Assembly (NCBI GenBank): GCA_964464925.1
Contig: CAYXLI010000023.1
Coordinates: 34,802-98,801, forward strand
Direction: 5' to 3'
DNA length: 64,000 bases
DNA from: CAYXLI01 sp964464925
Lineage (GTDB): Bacteria; Acidobacteriota; Terriglobia; Bryobacterales; Bryobacteraceae
Positions 36,601-45,420 of this stretch are shown here, piece after piece. Numbering within the stretch: the stretch's first letter is position 1; each line of letters begins with the position of its first letter. A program made the translations under genes and the position numbers. The notes under the pieces are model-generated. The model worked only from the letters and a program-made list of their open reading frames with translations, was not told where the DNA came from and ran no database searches.

Positions 36601-36967
36601 CTGACTCCGTCAGCGCTCCAAGCTTTAGCGTGACGTCCGACCGGGAGACGGTGTTGATGGCCACCTGCAATCCCTGCAGGGTGTATGCTGCGAACCCCTC
36701 TTTGGTTACCCGGACAGCATAGGTGCCGGCGGGCACTGCGGTCAGATCGAAGCTACCGGATTCCGTGGTGCTGGTTTGTCTACTGAAATTGGTTTCCGTA
36801 TTGGTAATGTTCACTACAGCACCGGCGACGGCAGCGTCGCTGGTATCCCGGACATTGCCCACAATCGAACCGTAGAGCACTTGTGAAAGAGCGGTGTCCG
36901 CAGCCGGACAAGTGAACAGAAACACGAAAAGAATTCCGGTCGAAAACAATCTGGCCTTCGTATGCAT
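33605..36967 (-). CDS. Oar-type TonB-dependent receptor, copy D
   Basis: 1120 residues from the ATG at 36967, which has AGGGAG 8 nt upstream and a signal peptide (LFSTGILFVFLFTCPA). The open frame goes 54 codons further upstream without a signal. The regulatory domain (SIVGNVRDTSDAAVAGAVV, VPAGTYAVRVTKEGF) covers about 30-115. Plug elements include SGTNDLHGAGFEYNSLQA and NQFGGAVGGPIRKDKVF. The C-terminus is LGLRLSF. It lies between the two DUF1592/DUF1552 gene pairs on the same strand. Confidence 0.93.
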   Translation of the reverse strand: MHTKARLFSTGILFVFLFTCPAADTALSQVLYGSIVGNVRDTSDAAVAGAVVNITNTETNFSRQTSTTESGSFDLTAVPAGTYAVRVTKEGFAAYTLQGLQVAINTVSRSDVTLKLGALTESVSVSADAVVLQTDRSEVHSEISSKEMVNLPVPLGRNYQQLFRTLPGFAPPANAHSVPTNPSRSLAFNVNGSSRSSNNTRIDGASSTVIQLPHIVAYVPSLESIEAVNVVSNSFDAEQGLAGGAAINVQTKSGTNDLHGAGFEYNSLQAMKAKPFFLPAGQGKPKLVYNQFGGAVGGPIRKDKVFYFVAYEGTTDREAASRFGTVPTAAIKAGDMSASTRLIYDPETGDALGNNRTPFPDNRVPVSRMSPISRKLADLTPLPNLPGLTNNYFLAAPFKFDRHTMDTKLDYRVNDKFNTFVRFSMLRYNSYNQELFGALGGPPINGGNAGTSNGGTYSTTVAGNYVVSPTFVIDAYFGYTRMDTSSEQGRLDEKLGLDLLKIPGTNGPRRFEGGWPTFAVDTYTNIGTNDNYMPYYRRDPQYQYVTNFNWTKGHHNIRFGFDLYRQHLNQNQAEFVGGTFFGAQGGFNFGSGPTQIRGGPSGNQFNSYASFLLGLTTQFGRTYQAPDEYHLRAWLYSGYLRDRWSVTPKLTVDYGLRWEYFPVPTREDRGIERYDPETNKVLLCGVGSVPTDCGIKISKRRFAPRAGFAYRITNSLVFRAGYGITNDPFIGTELLRAEYPVLTPLVVDAPNSFQPAGKLENGIPAITVPSSGSGIIDIPGTYAYGGYPQDFRRGYLQSWNATFQKQIRDNLVVELGYVATRQTRQLGYLDINAGQVIGADQAGKPLFQKFGRTAATTFISPLGTGQYNALQARLDRRFSGGFQFSAHYTWSKAIGPVDNTDSSPSVKALSYFGLNRVPRSYDRTHNIQLSTVWELPFGKGRRWLSGRGVLGYIAGGWQVNNLVSMYTGTPFTVSASATSLALPGSSQIADQVKPSVEILGGTGPGQSYFDPFAFKPVTDARFGNSSFNLLRGPGLINWDFGVFREFAAKERWRLQFRMESFNFSNTPHFANPGANASNLSLNPDGTIRDLGGYTVITTTQNLARENFDERQFRLGLRLSF

Positions 36968-37249
36968 CAGACGTCTCCCTTCGGTGAAATCCCGATTCGA
37001 TCTACAGAACCCAAACTCGGGAGTCCCATGTTGTGGCGAATATTGTACACCTCTTTTGAGCGTTGCCGGGGAGCGAGTGCACGGGGCCGGTCTTGCGAAT
37101 GCGCGGGCGGGGAATTGATCCGAGCGCAACCACGACGGACGGATCTGCGAGAAGGCAAAGGGCGACTGGCGGGAACCGAGGTCTCAGGATTTACGGTAGG
37201 TCCATCCGCCAGTCCGGGCGTTTTCCTTAACTGCGGCGGAACTCCAGCT

Positions 37250-38581
37250 CTACAGCCGTTCCAGACGGGTCCGGGAGTCGCCAAACTGATCCAGCTTGAT
37301 GCCGAAGCGATCCATCAGCGACAGATACAAGCTGCACATCTTACGGTTGTCTTCACTGTCTTTGAGATAGTTTAGTGAACGTCCCGTCTTGAGCGTGCCC
37401 CCAAGCCCGCCAGCAAGCACGAGCGGCAACCGGAAATTGTCGTGCTTGCGGCCAATCCAAAGGTTGGAAAGGAACATAAGACACGTATTGTCCAGAACCG
37501 TGCCGTCACCTTCTTTCATGCTGTCCAGTTTGGACGCAAGGTAAGCAAACTGGCTGACGTGAAAGCGAGCGATCCGTTCGTAACCATCTGAGGCATTGTC
37601 ATGAGATGCCGCATGATGCCCCTCCTTCACGTTGAGGAACGGATAATACATCGCCGAAAGATCGCGCGAGATTAGCAGAGAAGCGACTCGTGTCTTGTCG
37701 GTTTGGAACGCGATGGCGATGATGTCGCACATCAAGCGCGCGTGATCACGGAGGTCTTCTGGTAGTCCGTTGGCGGGCCGGTCCATTGTTGCTGCTATGG
37801 TGTTTCTGGCTTTGGCCGCGTCGTCGGCGCTCGCTTTGCTCTTACGCATCCCCTCGACGCGCTTCTCCACTTCGCGCACGCTGGTGAGATATTCATCCAG
37901 TTTGCTTTTATCTGTAGAACTGATTTTCCGGCTGAGGTCCTGAGCGCGGGTCTTGACACGGTCGAGAATGCTGATATTGAGCAGGCTGCCGCGGTTGTCA
38001 AACAGGTTATCCCACGCCAGAGAAGGGTACACTTCGACAGGAACCGGTGAGTCTGGACTCTGCCACGAAATGTGCGAACTGTAAGCCATGGAGAAGTTCG
38101 TCTCGTGGTAGCCCGTCATCGGCTGTTCGCAGGCGAGAACGATACTCGATTGCGGCGTATCTTCACCCACGCGGCTCGCTATCATCTGGTCCACGCTGAT
38201 ACCCGAGTGGATCACAGCGCCTCTGCTGATCTTTGCACCCGACAGCAAACTGCCGGTTTGGCCGGGATGGATGCCCTGCCCGGTGAGTGCCTTCACGTAG
38301 AGACCGTCGATCACATTGATCTTCTGCTTCAGCGGCTCCAGCGGGGACAACGTCTTGCTGAGTTTCATTGCCACGCCTTCGCCCTCGGCGCTCCAATGGT
38401 CCTCATTAATACCATTGCCCAGGAAGACCACTCCGAATCGTTTCGGGAATGCGGACGACGTTGGAGTATCAGCAAGGGCGTGAAGCGACTCAAGCCAGGG
38501 CAATGCCACGGTGCAGCCGGCACCGCGAAGAACGGCGCGGCGGGAAATACGAGGTAAGGCCTTATTGCTCCATGTCTTCAT
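37250..38581 (-). CDS. DUF1552 protein, Tat-exported, second copy
   Basis: 443 residues from the ATG at 38581, chosen for AGGAGG 7 nt upstream. A Tat signal (SRRAVLRGAGCTVALPWLE) is followed by the DUF1552 body (FGVVFLGNGINEDHW, VIDGLYVKALTGQG, then KEGHHAASHDNASD and VLDNTCLMFLSNLWIGRKHDN). Compared with the copy at 29262, the glycine/serine-rich loop is shorter and the histidine cluster reads HHAASHD instead of HHSVTHH. The start overlaps the end of the paired DUF1592 gene by 20 nt. Confidence 0.93.
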   Translation of the reverse strand: MKTWSNKALPRISRRAVLRGAGCTVALPWLESLHALADTPTSSAFPKRFGVVFLGNGINEDHWSAEGEGVAMKLSKTLSPLEPLKQKINVIDGLYVKALTGQGIHPGQTGSLLSGAKISRGAVIHSGISVDQMIASRVGEDTPQSSIVLACEQPMTGYHETNFSMAYSSHISWQSPDSPVPVEVYPSLAWDNLFDNRGSLLNISILDRVKTRAQDLSRKISSTDKSKLDEYLTSVREVEKRVEGMRKSKASADDAAKARNTIAATMDRPANGLPEDLRDHARLMCDIIAIAFQTDKTRVASLLISRDLSAMYYPFLNVKEGHHAASHDNASDGYERIARFHVSQFAYLASKLDSMKEGDGTVLDNTCLMFLSNLWIGRKHDNFRLPLVLAGGLGGTLKTGRSLNYLKDSEDNRKMCSLYLSLMDRFGIKLDQFGDSRTRLERL

Positions 38582-41500
38582 GTTTCGTCCTCCTGGCAAG
38601 TGATGCGGACTTGGGAAGCGCATCCGGTGCCCGTTTGTTTAAGAATTGTGGGCTGGTGACGATGATCTCTACCAGCGAACTGAAGCGATAATCGGTCGCC
38701 GCTGCGCGCGCTTGCATGCGTTCAATGATCGGTTCATCCGAGAGTTGAAGCGACCTGTTCACGGCGTACGCGAGCAGTTTGCGGCTGATGTTCGCTACAA
38801 ACTCCTTTTGACGATGCTCCCGGATGAATGACTGCAGTCCCTGAACTCCCGTGCCAGTCGTGCCCCCAGGATATGTCACGAGCGTGTCCACCGGCCTTCC
38901 TGCGAGGTCCTTTGCCCTGCTGTTTCCGACCGGCCCATAACCTTCAAATGGGAGCCCGAAGGAGTCGATGCGCGAGTGGCAGGCTGAGCACATCGCGTTC
39001 TCGCGATGTTTAGCTAACATATCTCGCACAGGCAGCTCCGATTTCGACTCATCATGCGGCAGTTCCGGCACGACAGGGGGCGGGGGAGGAATCACTTCTC
39101 CGAGTAGGCGTTGTACTACCCAATTGCCGCGCTTCACCGGACTGGTTCTCAGGCCGGGCGAGTTCTGCGTGAGGAACACGGCCATCGGCAATAGACCGCC
39201 ACGTCCGTACTGGTGCGCATTGTCCACACGAACCCATGTGTTGGCCTCGCCCTTGATTCCAGGGATGCCGTAATGCTGAGCCAGGGCAGGATTCACGAAC
39301 GTGTAATCGCCGTACAGAAGGTCCAGGATCGAACGGTTGTTGGAGAGAGCATCTTCCATCACGCGGATGGGTTCTTCGAACATCGCCTCCCGTAACTCAT
39401 TGGTGAAGGTCGGAAAGCGCTCGCGGTCGACCGAGTTGTTCCTCTCAAAGTGCCGAAAGCCAAGCCAGTTGCCGGTAAATTCAGTCGCGAGTCCGCGCAC
39501 GCGCTTATCCTTCAGCATCCGCCTGACCTGAGCGAGCAATATATCCGGTTTTTGTAGATCACCGGTCGCTGCGTGAGTCAATAATTCGTCATCGGGCATA
39601 CTTGACCAGAGGAAGTAACTCAACCTGCTCGCCAGCGCATAGCCCGATAGTGGTTGGCTCGCGACAGCCGCGGACGAATTCGTTGCCACTGGACGGATGG
39701 ACGATCTCGGACGTATGCTGCTGCTCTGAAGATCGATCCGATACAGGAAGTCCGGCGTCATGAGCACGCTGACAAGAGATTCGCGCAGAGCTTGTTCGTG
39801 CGACAGCTCGTTTTTGGTCCGCAGCACGTGGTAGTAAACCAATAAATCGTCCCGCTCGGCTTGGGTCAGGGGGCGCCTGTACGCCCGGCCGGCGAATCGG
39901 AGCAGAGCTTCGAGATGCTTCGGCTCTGCTTCCTTCCGCTGCTTCTCCAAAGCCCGAAGAGTTGCATTGATCCGGTCAAAGTGGTCACGGATCGCGTGTG
40001 GAGCTATAGGATCGTTGGCCGGGTCTGCCGCGGCCTTTGCCAGGTAGGCGTCGCGCATGGCTACGATCACTTCAGAGTCGGTGATCTCGTGATCGACCGG
40101 GCGTGCGGTGCCGGATTCTGCGCCCTTCCCTTGCACCTCGCCGCTCTGATTGAAGAAGTACTGGATCCACGTACGAGCGGTGGCGTTAGCGATGTAATCA
40201 AATTCGTTCCACAGCCGGTTGATCTCTCGCTTCTCCTTCTCGTCGAGCACCAACTCCATCAGAGCCGTATCATCGCGAAAGTAGCCAACGACACTGTGGT
40301 AACCCGCGCTTAGGAGCCGTCCCTTGTCTTGTGAGTCATCGGGAAAGTAGCGGCCTCGCTCGGTGATGTAGAACTTGTCGGGGAACACGGATGCGAAGCG
40401 CGCAAAGGCGGCTTCGTAGTGCTTCCGCTCCGTGGCCGGAATTACAAGATCCGGGTCTGCGGCGCGCGCTCTGGCCATAACAGCGGCCCACCGATAAGCA
40501 GCTTCCTGGTGAAGTCCCGGATATTTGGGTATCTCGGGCACGACAGCGGCCGGATCGGTGTCGTTGCGAAGAGCGTGGGAATCGCTTTCGCGCCGATGGG
40601 AGGCGAACTCCCGCAGCTTCCAGTTCAGGAGCGGCTGAGATGCCGGCGGCAGGCCGTCCACCTTGGGCGCAGCGAACTGCATTGCGGTGTGATTCCTTAT
40701 CCGAACGACAAACTCCTGCATCTCGACGCACTTCGCGGCCAATACATCGGACGGCTTCGAGGCCGGCGAGGGCAGGTCCAACCACATCTTCTGGAGTTTC
40801 AGAACCGGACCAACGGCTCCCCGTTCGTGCAGTAGCTGCCAGATCATAGGCAGATACTTTGGGCTAACCTTCGCATCGGCCGCGACAGTGCTGAGAGTGG
40901 CACCGGGCTTCCCTAGAGCAGCTCGATATTTGTATCGCCATGCGGCCTGGAAGTAGTCGGCATATTTCGTGGGCTGACGGAAGTAGAAGTTCAGAATGCG
41001 CTGAATGCCATACTTCTCACGGTCGGTCTCGACCAGCATCGGGTGTGGCGCAAAGTCGATTCCATCGGGTAAAAGCACCAGGTGATTGGCTACTTCGCGA
41101 GCTGCCTGCAGGTATTTGTTCAGCAATGCAGGCGACATCGTGAGAGATTCGCCAGAGTTGTCAAAACCTGCGGGGTTCGCCGGATCGATCGGGAATTCTC
41201 GCGTGACCTGCATATCCTGACCTGTGAGATCCCGGATCGTATAGTTGTACTCGGCATTGCTGAGGCGGCGCGCGGAGACCAGCCCAGGATCGCCAGCATA
41301 CTTCTTTATTTCTTCCGCTCTTACAGCCTCAATCCATTCGATCACGCGCTGGGTCTCGTTCGCGGGCGGCGGAGGCATCGGCTTGGGTGGCATGGTCTTT
41401 GTCCCAAGTCTTTCCATTACGAGAGCCCAGCGGGGATAGTCTCTGGTCACCATGCTCAGGGTGTCATAGGCCTTGAGGTCGAACTGTGCCGCGGGCGCTT

Positions 41501-41642
41501 TACCGCTGTGGCATCCAACGCAATATTTTGTGACGAAGGGCCGAACCGTTTGTTCGAGCTGTGAGTCAAGCCGTGGTTTCGCGGCGCCGAACACTGGTAC
41601 GGCGGCGCTGGCGAGCATAACGATAAATACTCTAACGCGCAT
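38562..41642 (-). CDS. Large secreted DUF1587/DUF1592-family cytochrome c protein with extended middle
   Basis: 1026 residues from the ATG at 41642 (AAGG 6 nt upstream, signal peptide RVFIVMLASAAVPVFGA). The order is the haem site YCVGCHSGK, DUF1587 (LSNAEYNYTIRDLTGQDM), DUF1595 (RFAGRAYRRPLTQAERDDLL), DUF1592 (LASRLSYFLWSSMPDDELL), DUF1588 with CSACHSRID, and DUF1585 (VANISRKLLAYAVNRSLQ). An extra region of roughly 350 residues between DUF1587 and DUF1595 makes it much longer than the copy at 30611. It includes YADYFQAAWRYKYRAALG, MARARAADPDLVIPATERKH and RYFPDDSQDKGR. It pairs with the DUF1552 gene by a 20-nt overlap. Confidence 0.92.
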   Translation of the reverse strand: MRVRVFIVMLASAAVPVFGAAKPRLDSQLEQTVRPFVTKYCVGCHSGKAPAAQFDLKAYDTLSMVTRDYPRWALVMERLGTKTMPPKPMPPPPANETQRVIEWIEAVRAEEIKKYAGDPGLVSARRLSNAEYNYTIRDLTGQDMQVTREFPIDPANPAGFDNSGESLTMSPALLNKYLQAAREVANHLVLLPDGIDFAPHPMLVETDREKYGIQRILNFYFRQPTKYADYFQAAWRYKYRAALGKPGATLSTVAADAKVSPKYLPMIWQLLHERGAVGPVLKLQKMWLDLPSPASKPSDVLAAKCVEMQEFVVRIRNHTAMQFAAPKVDGLPPASQPLLNWKLREFASHRRESDSHALRNDTDPAAVVPEIPKYPGLHQEAAYRWAAVMARARAADPDLVIPATERKHYEAAFARFASVFPDKFYITERGRYFPDDSQDKGRLLSAGYHSVVGYFRDDTALMELVLDEKEKREINRLWNEFDYIANATARTWIQYFFNQSGEVQGKGAESGTARPVDHEITDSEVIVAMRDAYLAKAAADPANDPIAPHAIRDHFDRINATLRALEKQRKEAEPKHLEALLRFAGRAYRRPLTQAERDDLLVYYHVLRTKNELSHEQALRESLVSVLMTPDFLYRIDLQSSSIRPRSSIRPVATNSSAAVASQPLSGYALASRLSYFLWSSMPDDELLTHAATGDLQKPDILLAQVRRMLKDKRVRGLATEFTGNWLGFRHFERNNSVDRERFPTFTNELREAMFEEPIRVMEDALSNNRSILDLLYGDYTFVNPALAQHYGIPGIKGEANTWVRVDNAHQYGRGGLLPMAVFLTQNSPGLRTSPVKRGNWVVQRLLGEVIPPPPPVVPELPHDESKSELPVRDMLAKHRENAMCSACHSRIDSFGLPFEGYGPVGNSRAKDLAGRPVDTLVTYPGGTTGTGVQGLQSFIREHRQKEFVANISRKLLAYAVNRSLQLSDEPIIERMQARAAATDYRFSSLVEIIVTSPQFLNKRAPDALPKSASLARRTKHEDMEQ

Positions 41643-42067
41643 CGAAGACCTTATATTTCCCAGACAAAGGGGCTTGACCAATACGGGACAGAGGCAATAC
41701 GTGGCATGAGTTCCTTTTACTACCTTTCCATTAGCTTAGCTGACGAAACCGAGCGTCAGAACAATCCGATCCCGTGAACGTATCCGTAGGCCATCTAAAC
41801 CCGATTGGGAGACCAGTCTTCCGCAAGCCGCGATGAGAGATTATGGCCGGTTCGGAAGAACCGCTACCAGATCGGCATGGACTGCTGCAATTGGTTCTCT
41901 CCCGCTGAGGGCACGATGCCGAATCGACAAGATGGCCAACGTAGCAGCGACATGGTTCAGATAACGTGTGCTGAAGCTCAGGCGTTATGTAGCTGTAATT
42001 CGACTGGCACATGCGCGGCCTAAACTTTAAAGTTTCGTAAAGCTGCATCCCAGGAAGAAACACCATC
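41643..42067. other. Divergent intergenic region between the second DUF1592 gene and receptor E
   Basis: 425 nt with no convincing gene; the open frames here lack ribosome sites and family character. Two symmetric elements are present. One is a short hairpin CGGTTC-ggaa-GAACCG at 41848-41863. The other is a perfect 14-nt palindrome AAACTTTAAAGTTT at 42022-42035, listed separately. The region must hold the promoters of both divergent transcripts. Confidence 0.6.
42022..42035 (+). promoter_or_regulatory. Perfect 14-nt palindrome upstream of receptor E
   Basis: AAACTTTAAAGTTT is fully self-complementary and begins 46 nt before the receptor ATG at 42068. Position and symmetry suggest a dimeric regulator site or part of the promoter. 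No partner regulator is encoded nearby. Its AT-richness also allows a chance occurrence. Confidence 0.35.
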
Positions 42068-45000
42068 ATGAACAAAAAGCAGTTGGTAATTGGTTTCGCC
42101 ATGGCGCTCACTTCGTTTCTTGCGCCTCCTTTAGCATCCGGTCAGAACACGTTCGGCGCTCTCACCGGCACAGTCACAGATACCACCGGCGCCGTGATGC
42201 CCGATGTCTCAGTTGTTGTGAGGAACGAGGGCACAGGAGTAGAGCATTCGGTGCGTACTACCCCCACAGGCGTGTACGCGGCGCCAAACCTCAATGCAGG
42301 AACGTATACGGTCCGCATCGATAAATCCGGTTTCCAAAGTTATGAAAGATCCGGCATTCACCTCAATGCGAATGCCGTGCTCAACATTGACGCTCAGTTG
42401 AACGTCACCTCCTCGGGCACCACCGTTCAGGTAACGTCGGCGGCTACTGAGATCAACACGCAGACGGCGACGATCAGCAACGTAACACCGTCTACGCAGC
42501 TTACCCAGTTGCCCGTGATTACACGTCAAAAAGGAGATCAGGCCCTATACGGATACGCTTCCTATAACAACGGAGTCGGGCGTCCTCCTTTCTTTATCGC
42601 AAACGGTTCGCGTTACATCGATACGCAACCCACTGTCGACGGAATTACCGCCATGTCGTATCAAACCGGCGTCGGGGGCAGCACAGTGCAAACGGGTGTC
42701 GAGGCCACAGGAGAAGTGAGCGTACAACTAGCGAACGCCCCGGCCGAATTTGGCCGTCCTGTGCAGATGACTATGGTCAGCAAGTCGGGTACGAACGAGT
42801 TTCATGGTAGCGTTTTCGAGGATTACAACGGGAATGCGCTCAATGCGAGGGACTTCTTCGCGGCCACCGTACCGTTTCGGGTCTACAACAACTTCGGCGG
42901 CAGCTTAGGCGGACCGATTCGGAAGAACAAGACATTCTTCTTTGCGGATTATGAGGGCTCGCGAGAATCCACGGCGGTAATTAACACCTTGAATGTTCCG
43001 CTCGCTGCATGGCGGAACGGCGATTTCAGCGCTCTCAGTCAGAAGGTCACAAATCCATTCACGGGAGAGCAGTTTCCCGGAAACATTATTCCGTCCAACC
43101 TGATTAGCCCGGTCTCGCAAAAGATTCAGTCCCTGTACTTCCCGAAGCCCAACTACGGCGGAGCTAATCTGCAATCGGGAAACTATCGCGATTTACTTCA
43201 CCCTGGCAACAACGGCGTGACGGTTTTCGATAAATTCGATGCACGGGCGGACCAGTATTTCAGCTCCCGCGATATCGTCTATGCGCGCGTGAGCTATAGC
43301 CGCATGCCCATCAATGCCTATGTAGCGCCCGCTATCCCGCCATTCGGGTTCCGCACCTCTTTGCGCGTCGCGAATTCCGCCGTCGCTGACTGGACACACA
43401 CGTTTTCACCGGCAGTGCTAAACGTCGCGCGTTTAGGATATACGCGGGATAACAACCAAATCACCAATCCGGTGTCCGGATCCAGCATTCTGCAGCAGAC
43501 GGGTATTCAGGGAATAGGAGTGAAGGATATCGCGACCTATCCGTCGTTCAACGTCACCGGACTGTCGGCTCCGTACGTTGTTCCGAATTTCGGCGGAGTC
43601 GGGACGAATTTTGAGTGGACCGACAGCTTAAACTGGATTCACGGATCGCACACGGTCAAAGTGGGCATTGATGTAATCCGCGACCGCGATGAATCGTATT
43701 TCTACGGTGGCTCGGTTTACGGTACATACAACTTCAGTGGTGCTTTCACAGGGGTGCCATATGCTGACTTTTTGTTGGGCATCCCGCAGACCACCGGCCG
43801 CGTCATTCCGAGCCCGATTCCACATCAGTTCGGTACCTGGTGGGCGGCATACTTTCAGGATCAATTTAAGATGACCCGCCACCTGACGCTCAACTATGGT
43901 CTGCGCTGGGAGGCCCAGGAGCCGTACCACGACAACCGGGGTCTGATGGCCAGTTTCAATCCGGCATCAGGCGCGATGGTAGTCGCGGACGCAGGAGTGC
44001 CGTTCATCAATCCGCTTTTCCCGAAGAACATTCCGATCCAGACGGCGACGCAAGCGGGCTATCCGTCATCAAGTTTGCTGGTCAGCCACCATGCGTACTT
44101 CTACCCACGTTTCGGGTTTGCGTACCGGCCGTTCTCGAGCGATACCATGGCGATCCGCGGCGGGTACGGCATTTACGGACTGACGACGTACGGCTCAGCG
44201 GGTTTGTCCCTGACCGGTGGCCCGTTTGCTGGCAGCGAGAGCTTCACGAACAAAATTCTGAACGGTGCGCCGTTATTCAGCTTTCCATCGCCGTTCCTGA
44301 CTACGGGACAAACGCCGGCGCAGGCGGCCAGCGGCATCGATCCGAATCTGCGCGTCGGCTACATGCAGCAGTGGAACTTAGCTGTAGAGCGCGAGGTCGC
44401 CGGCTTTGCCCTCGGCGCGACTTATGTGGGTACGCATACCGTCAATATTCCGTACTCGCGCAACCTAAACCAGCCGCGTCCTGGCACGCAGCCGTTCAGC
44501 CCCGCCGCACTTCGTTATCCCGCTTATATCTCTGTTAACTGGGTGGAAAACGGCGCTACGGAACGCTATAACGCGCTCCAGCTTCACGCGAAAAGAACAT
44601 ACGGAGGAAACCTGTTCGTGAACGCCGGTTTTACGTGGGCGAAGGACCTAACTGACGCGCAGGATACCCAGAGCTTCGCGGGCGCCAATATCCAGAACGC
44701 CTATGATCGCGCCGCTGATCGCGGCCCCAACAGCTACGTACGCGCCGAGCGCTTTTTCGCCAACATCGTTTATGCACTGCCAGTAGGCAAAGGCCAGCGC
44801 TGGCTTGGAGATGCTCCCATGCCTGTCAATCTGCTGCTCGGCGGCTGGAGGATGGGATGGAATGTTCTCGCTGAATCGGGGCCATATTACACACCGTCAT
44901 TCTCGGGATTCGATCCATCCAACACGAATTCGTTCAGTGGACGCCCCGATCGCACCGGGCCCGCAACCTTCGCGATTCCGGGTTGCCCGGTCGCGAATCC

Positions 45001-45295
45001 GTTATGCCCGAATCCGGCCAATGTAGGAAGATTCGGGAACGCGGGCCGGAATATCCTGAAGGGGCCTGGATTCACCGATTTCGATCTGTCACTGATGAAG
45101 GACTTCTCCTTAACCGAGAGATTCGTGCTCCAGTTCAGGGCGACGGCGACGGATGTTTTCAATCACGCGAATTTTGGCATTCCCGCCTCAAATATCAGTT
45201 CTCCCGGCACCTATGGCCGTGTAACAAGCACGTTCGCCGAATTGTTGGGCCAGAACGCCCGGCAAATCGACTTCATGCTCCGCTTGCAGTTTTAG
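42068..45295 (+). CDS. Oar-type TonB-dependent receptor, copy E
   Basis: 1075 residues. The signal peptide (LVIGFAMALTSFLAPPLASG) is followed by a regulatory domain (GTVTDTTGAVMPDVSVVV, LNAGTYTVRIDKSGF), then a plug with SGTNEFHGSVFEDYNGNAL and NNFGGSLGGPIRKNKTF, then a barrel ending RQIDFMLRLQF. AGGAAG lies 10 nt before the ATG. It is divergent from the second DUF1592 gene and followed by a GC-rich hairpin. Ligand unknown. Confidence 0.93.
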   Translation: MNKKQLVIGFAMALTSFLAPPLASGQNTFGALTGTVTDTTGAVMPDVSVVVRNEGTGVEHSVRTTPTGVYAAPNLNAGTYTVRIDKSGFQSYERSGIHLNANAVLNIDAQLNVTSSGTTVQVTSAATEINTQTATISNVTPSTQLTQLPVITRQKGDQALYGYASYNNGVGRPPFFIANGSRYIDTQPTVDGITAMSYQTGVGGSTVQTGVEATGEVSVQLANAPAEFGRPVQMTMVSKSGTNEFHGSVFEDYNGNALNARDFFAATVPFRVYNNFGGSLGGPIRKNKTFFFADYEGSRESTAVINTLNVPLAAWRNGDFSALSQKVTNPFTGEQFPGNIIPSNLISPVSQKIQSLYFPKPNYGGANLQSGNYRDLLHPGNNGVTVFDKFDARADQYFSSRDIVYARVSYSRMPINAYVAPAIPPFGFRTSLRVANSAVADWTHTFSPAVLNVARLGYTRDNNQITNPVSGSSILQQTGIQGIGVKDIATYPSFNVTGLSAPYVVPNFGGVGTNFEWTDSLNWIHGSHTVKVGIDVIRDRDESYFYGGSVYGTYNFSGAFTGVPYADFLLGIPQTTGRVIPSPIPHQFGTWWAAYFQDQFKMTRHLTLNYGLRWEAQEPYHDNRGLMASFNPASGAMVVADAGVPFINPLFPKNIPIQTATQAGYPSSSLLVSHHAYFYPRFGFAYRPFSSDTMAIRGGYGIYGLTTYGSAGLSLTGGPFAGSESFTNKILNGAPLFSFPSPFLTTGQTPAQAASGIDPNLRVGYMQQWNLAVEREVAGFALGATYVGTHTVNIPYSRNLNQPRPGTQPFSPAALRYPAYISVNWVENGATERYNALQLHAKRTYGGNLFVNAGFTWAKDLTDAQDTQSFAGANIQNAYDRAADRGPNSYVRAERFFANIVYALPVGKGQRWLGDAPMPVNLLLGGWRMGWNVLAESGPYYTPSFSGFDPSNTNSFSGRPDRTGPATFAIPGCPVANPLCPNPANVGRFGNAGRNILKGPGFTDFDLSLMKDFSLTERFVLQFRATATDVFNHANFGIPASNISSPGTYGRVTSTFAELLGQNARQIDFMLRLQF

Positions 45296-45311
45296 CCAAG
45301 CCTTATCCTGG

Positions 45312-45329
45312 GGGCGCCAACCGGCGCCC
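45312..45329 (+). terminator. GC-rich hairpin after receptor E
   Basis: A perfect 7-bp stem GGGCGCC / GGCGCCC with loop AACC lies 16 nt after the receptor stop. The following bases (TCGGCCTTCCTTG) are only partly T-rich, so termination efficiency is uncertain. Confidence 0.5.
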
Positions 45330-45420
45330 TCGGCCTTCCTTGACGCTCGGGCGTCAGCGCTCGATTCCCTAGGTTAGGTTATACCTTCCGGATTTCTCTC
45401 GCGCCTAGCCGGTATTCCGC

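Noticed and set aside
41731..42111. A 126-codon minus-strand open frame in the divergent gap
   Set aside because: It would run antisense through the signal peptide of receptor E and has no ribosome site. The gap is better explained as promoter sequence.
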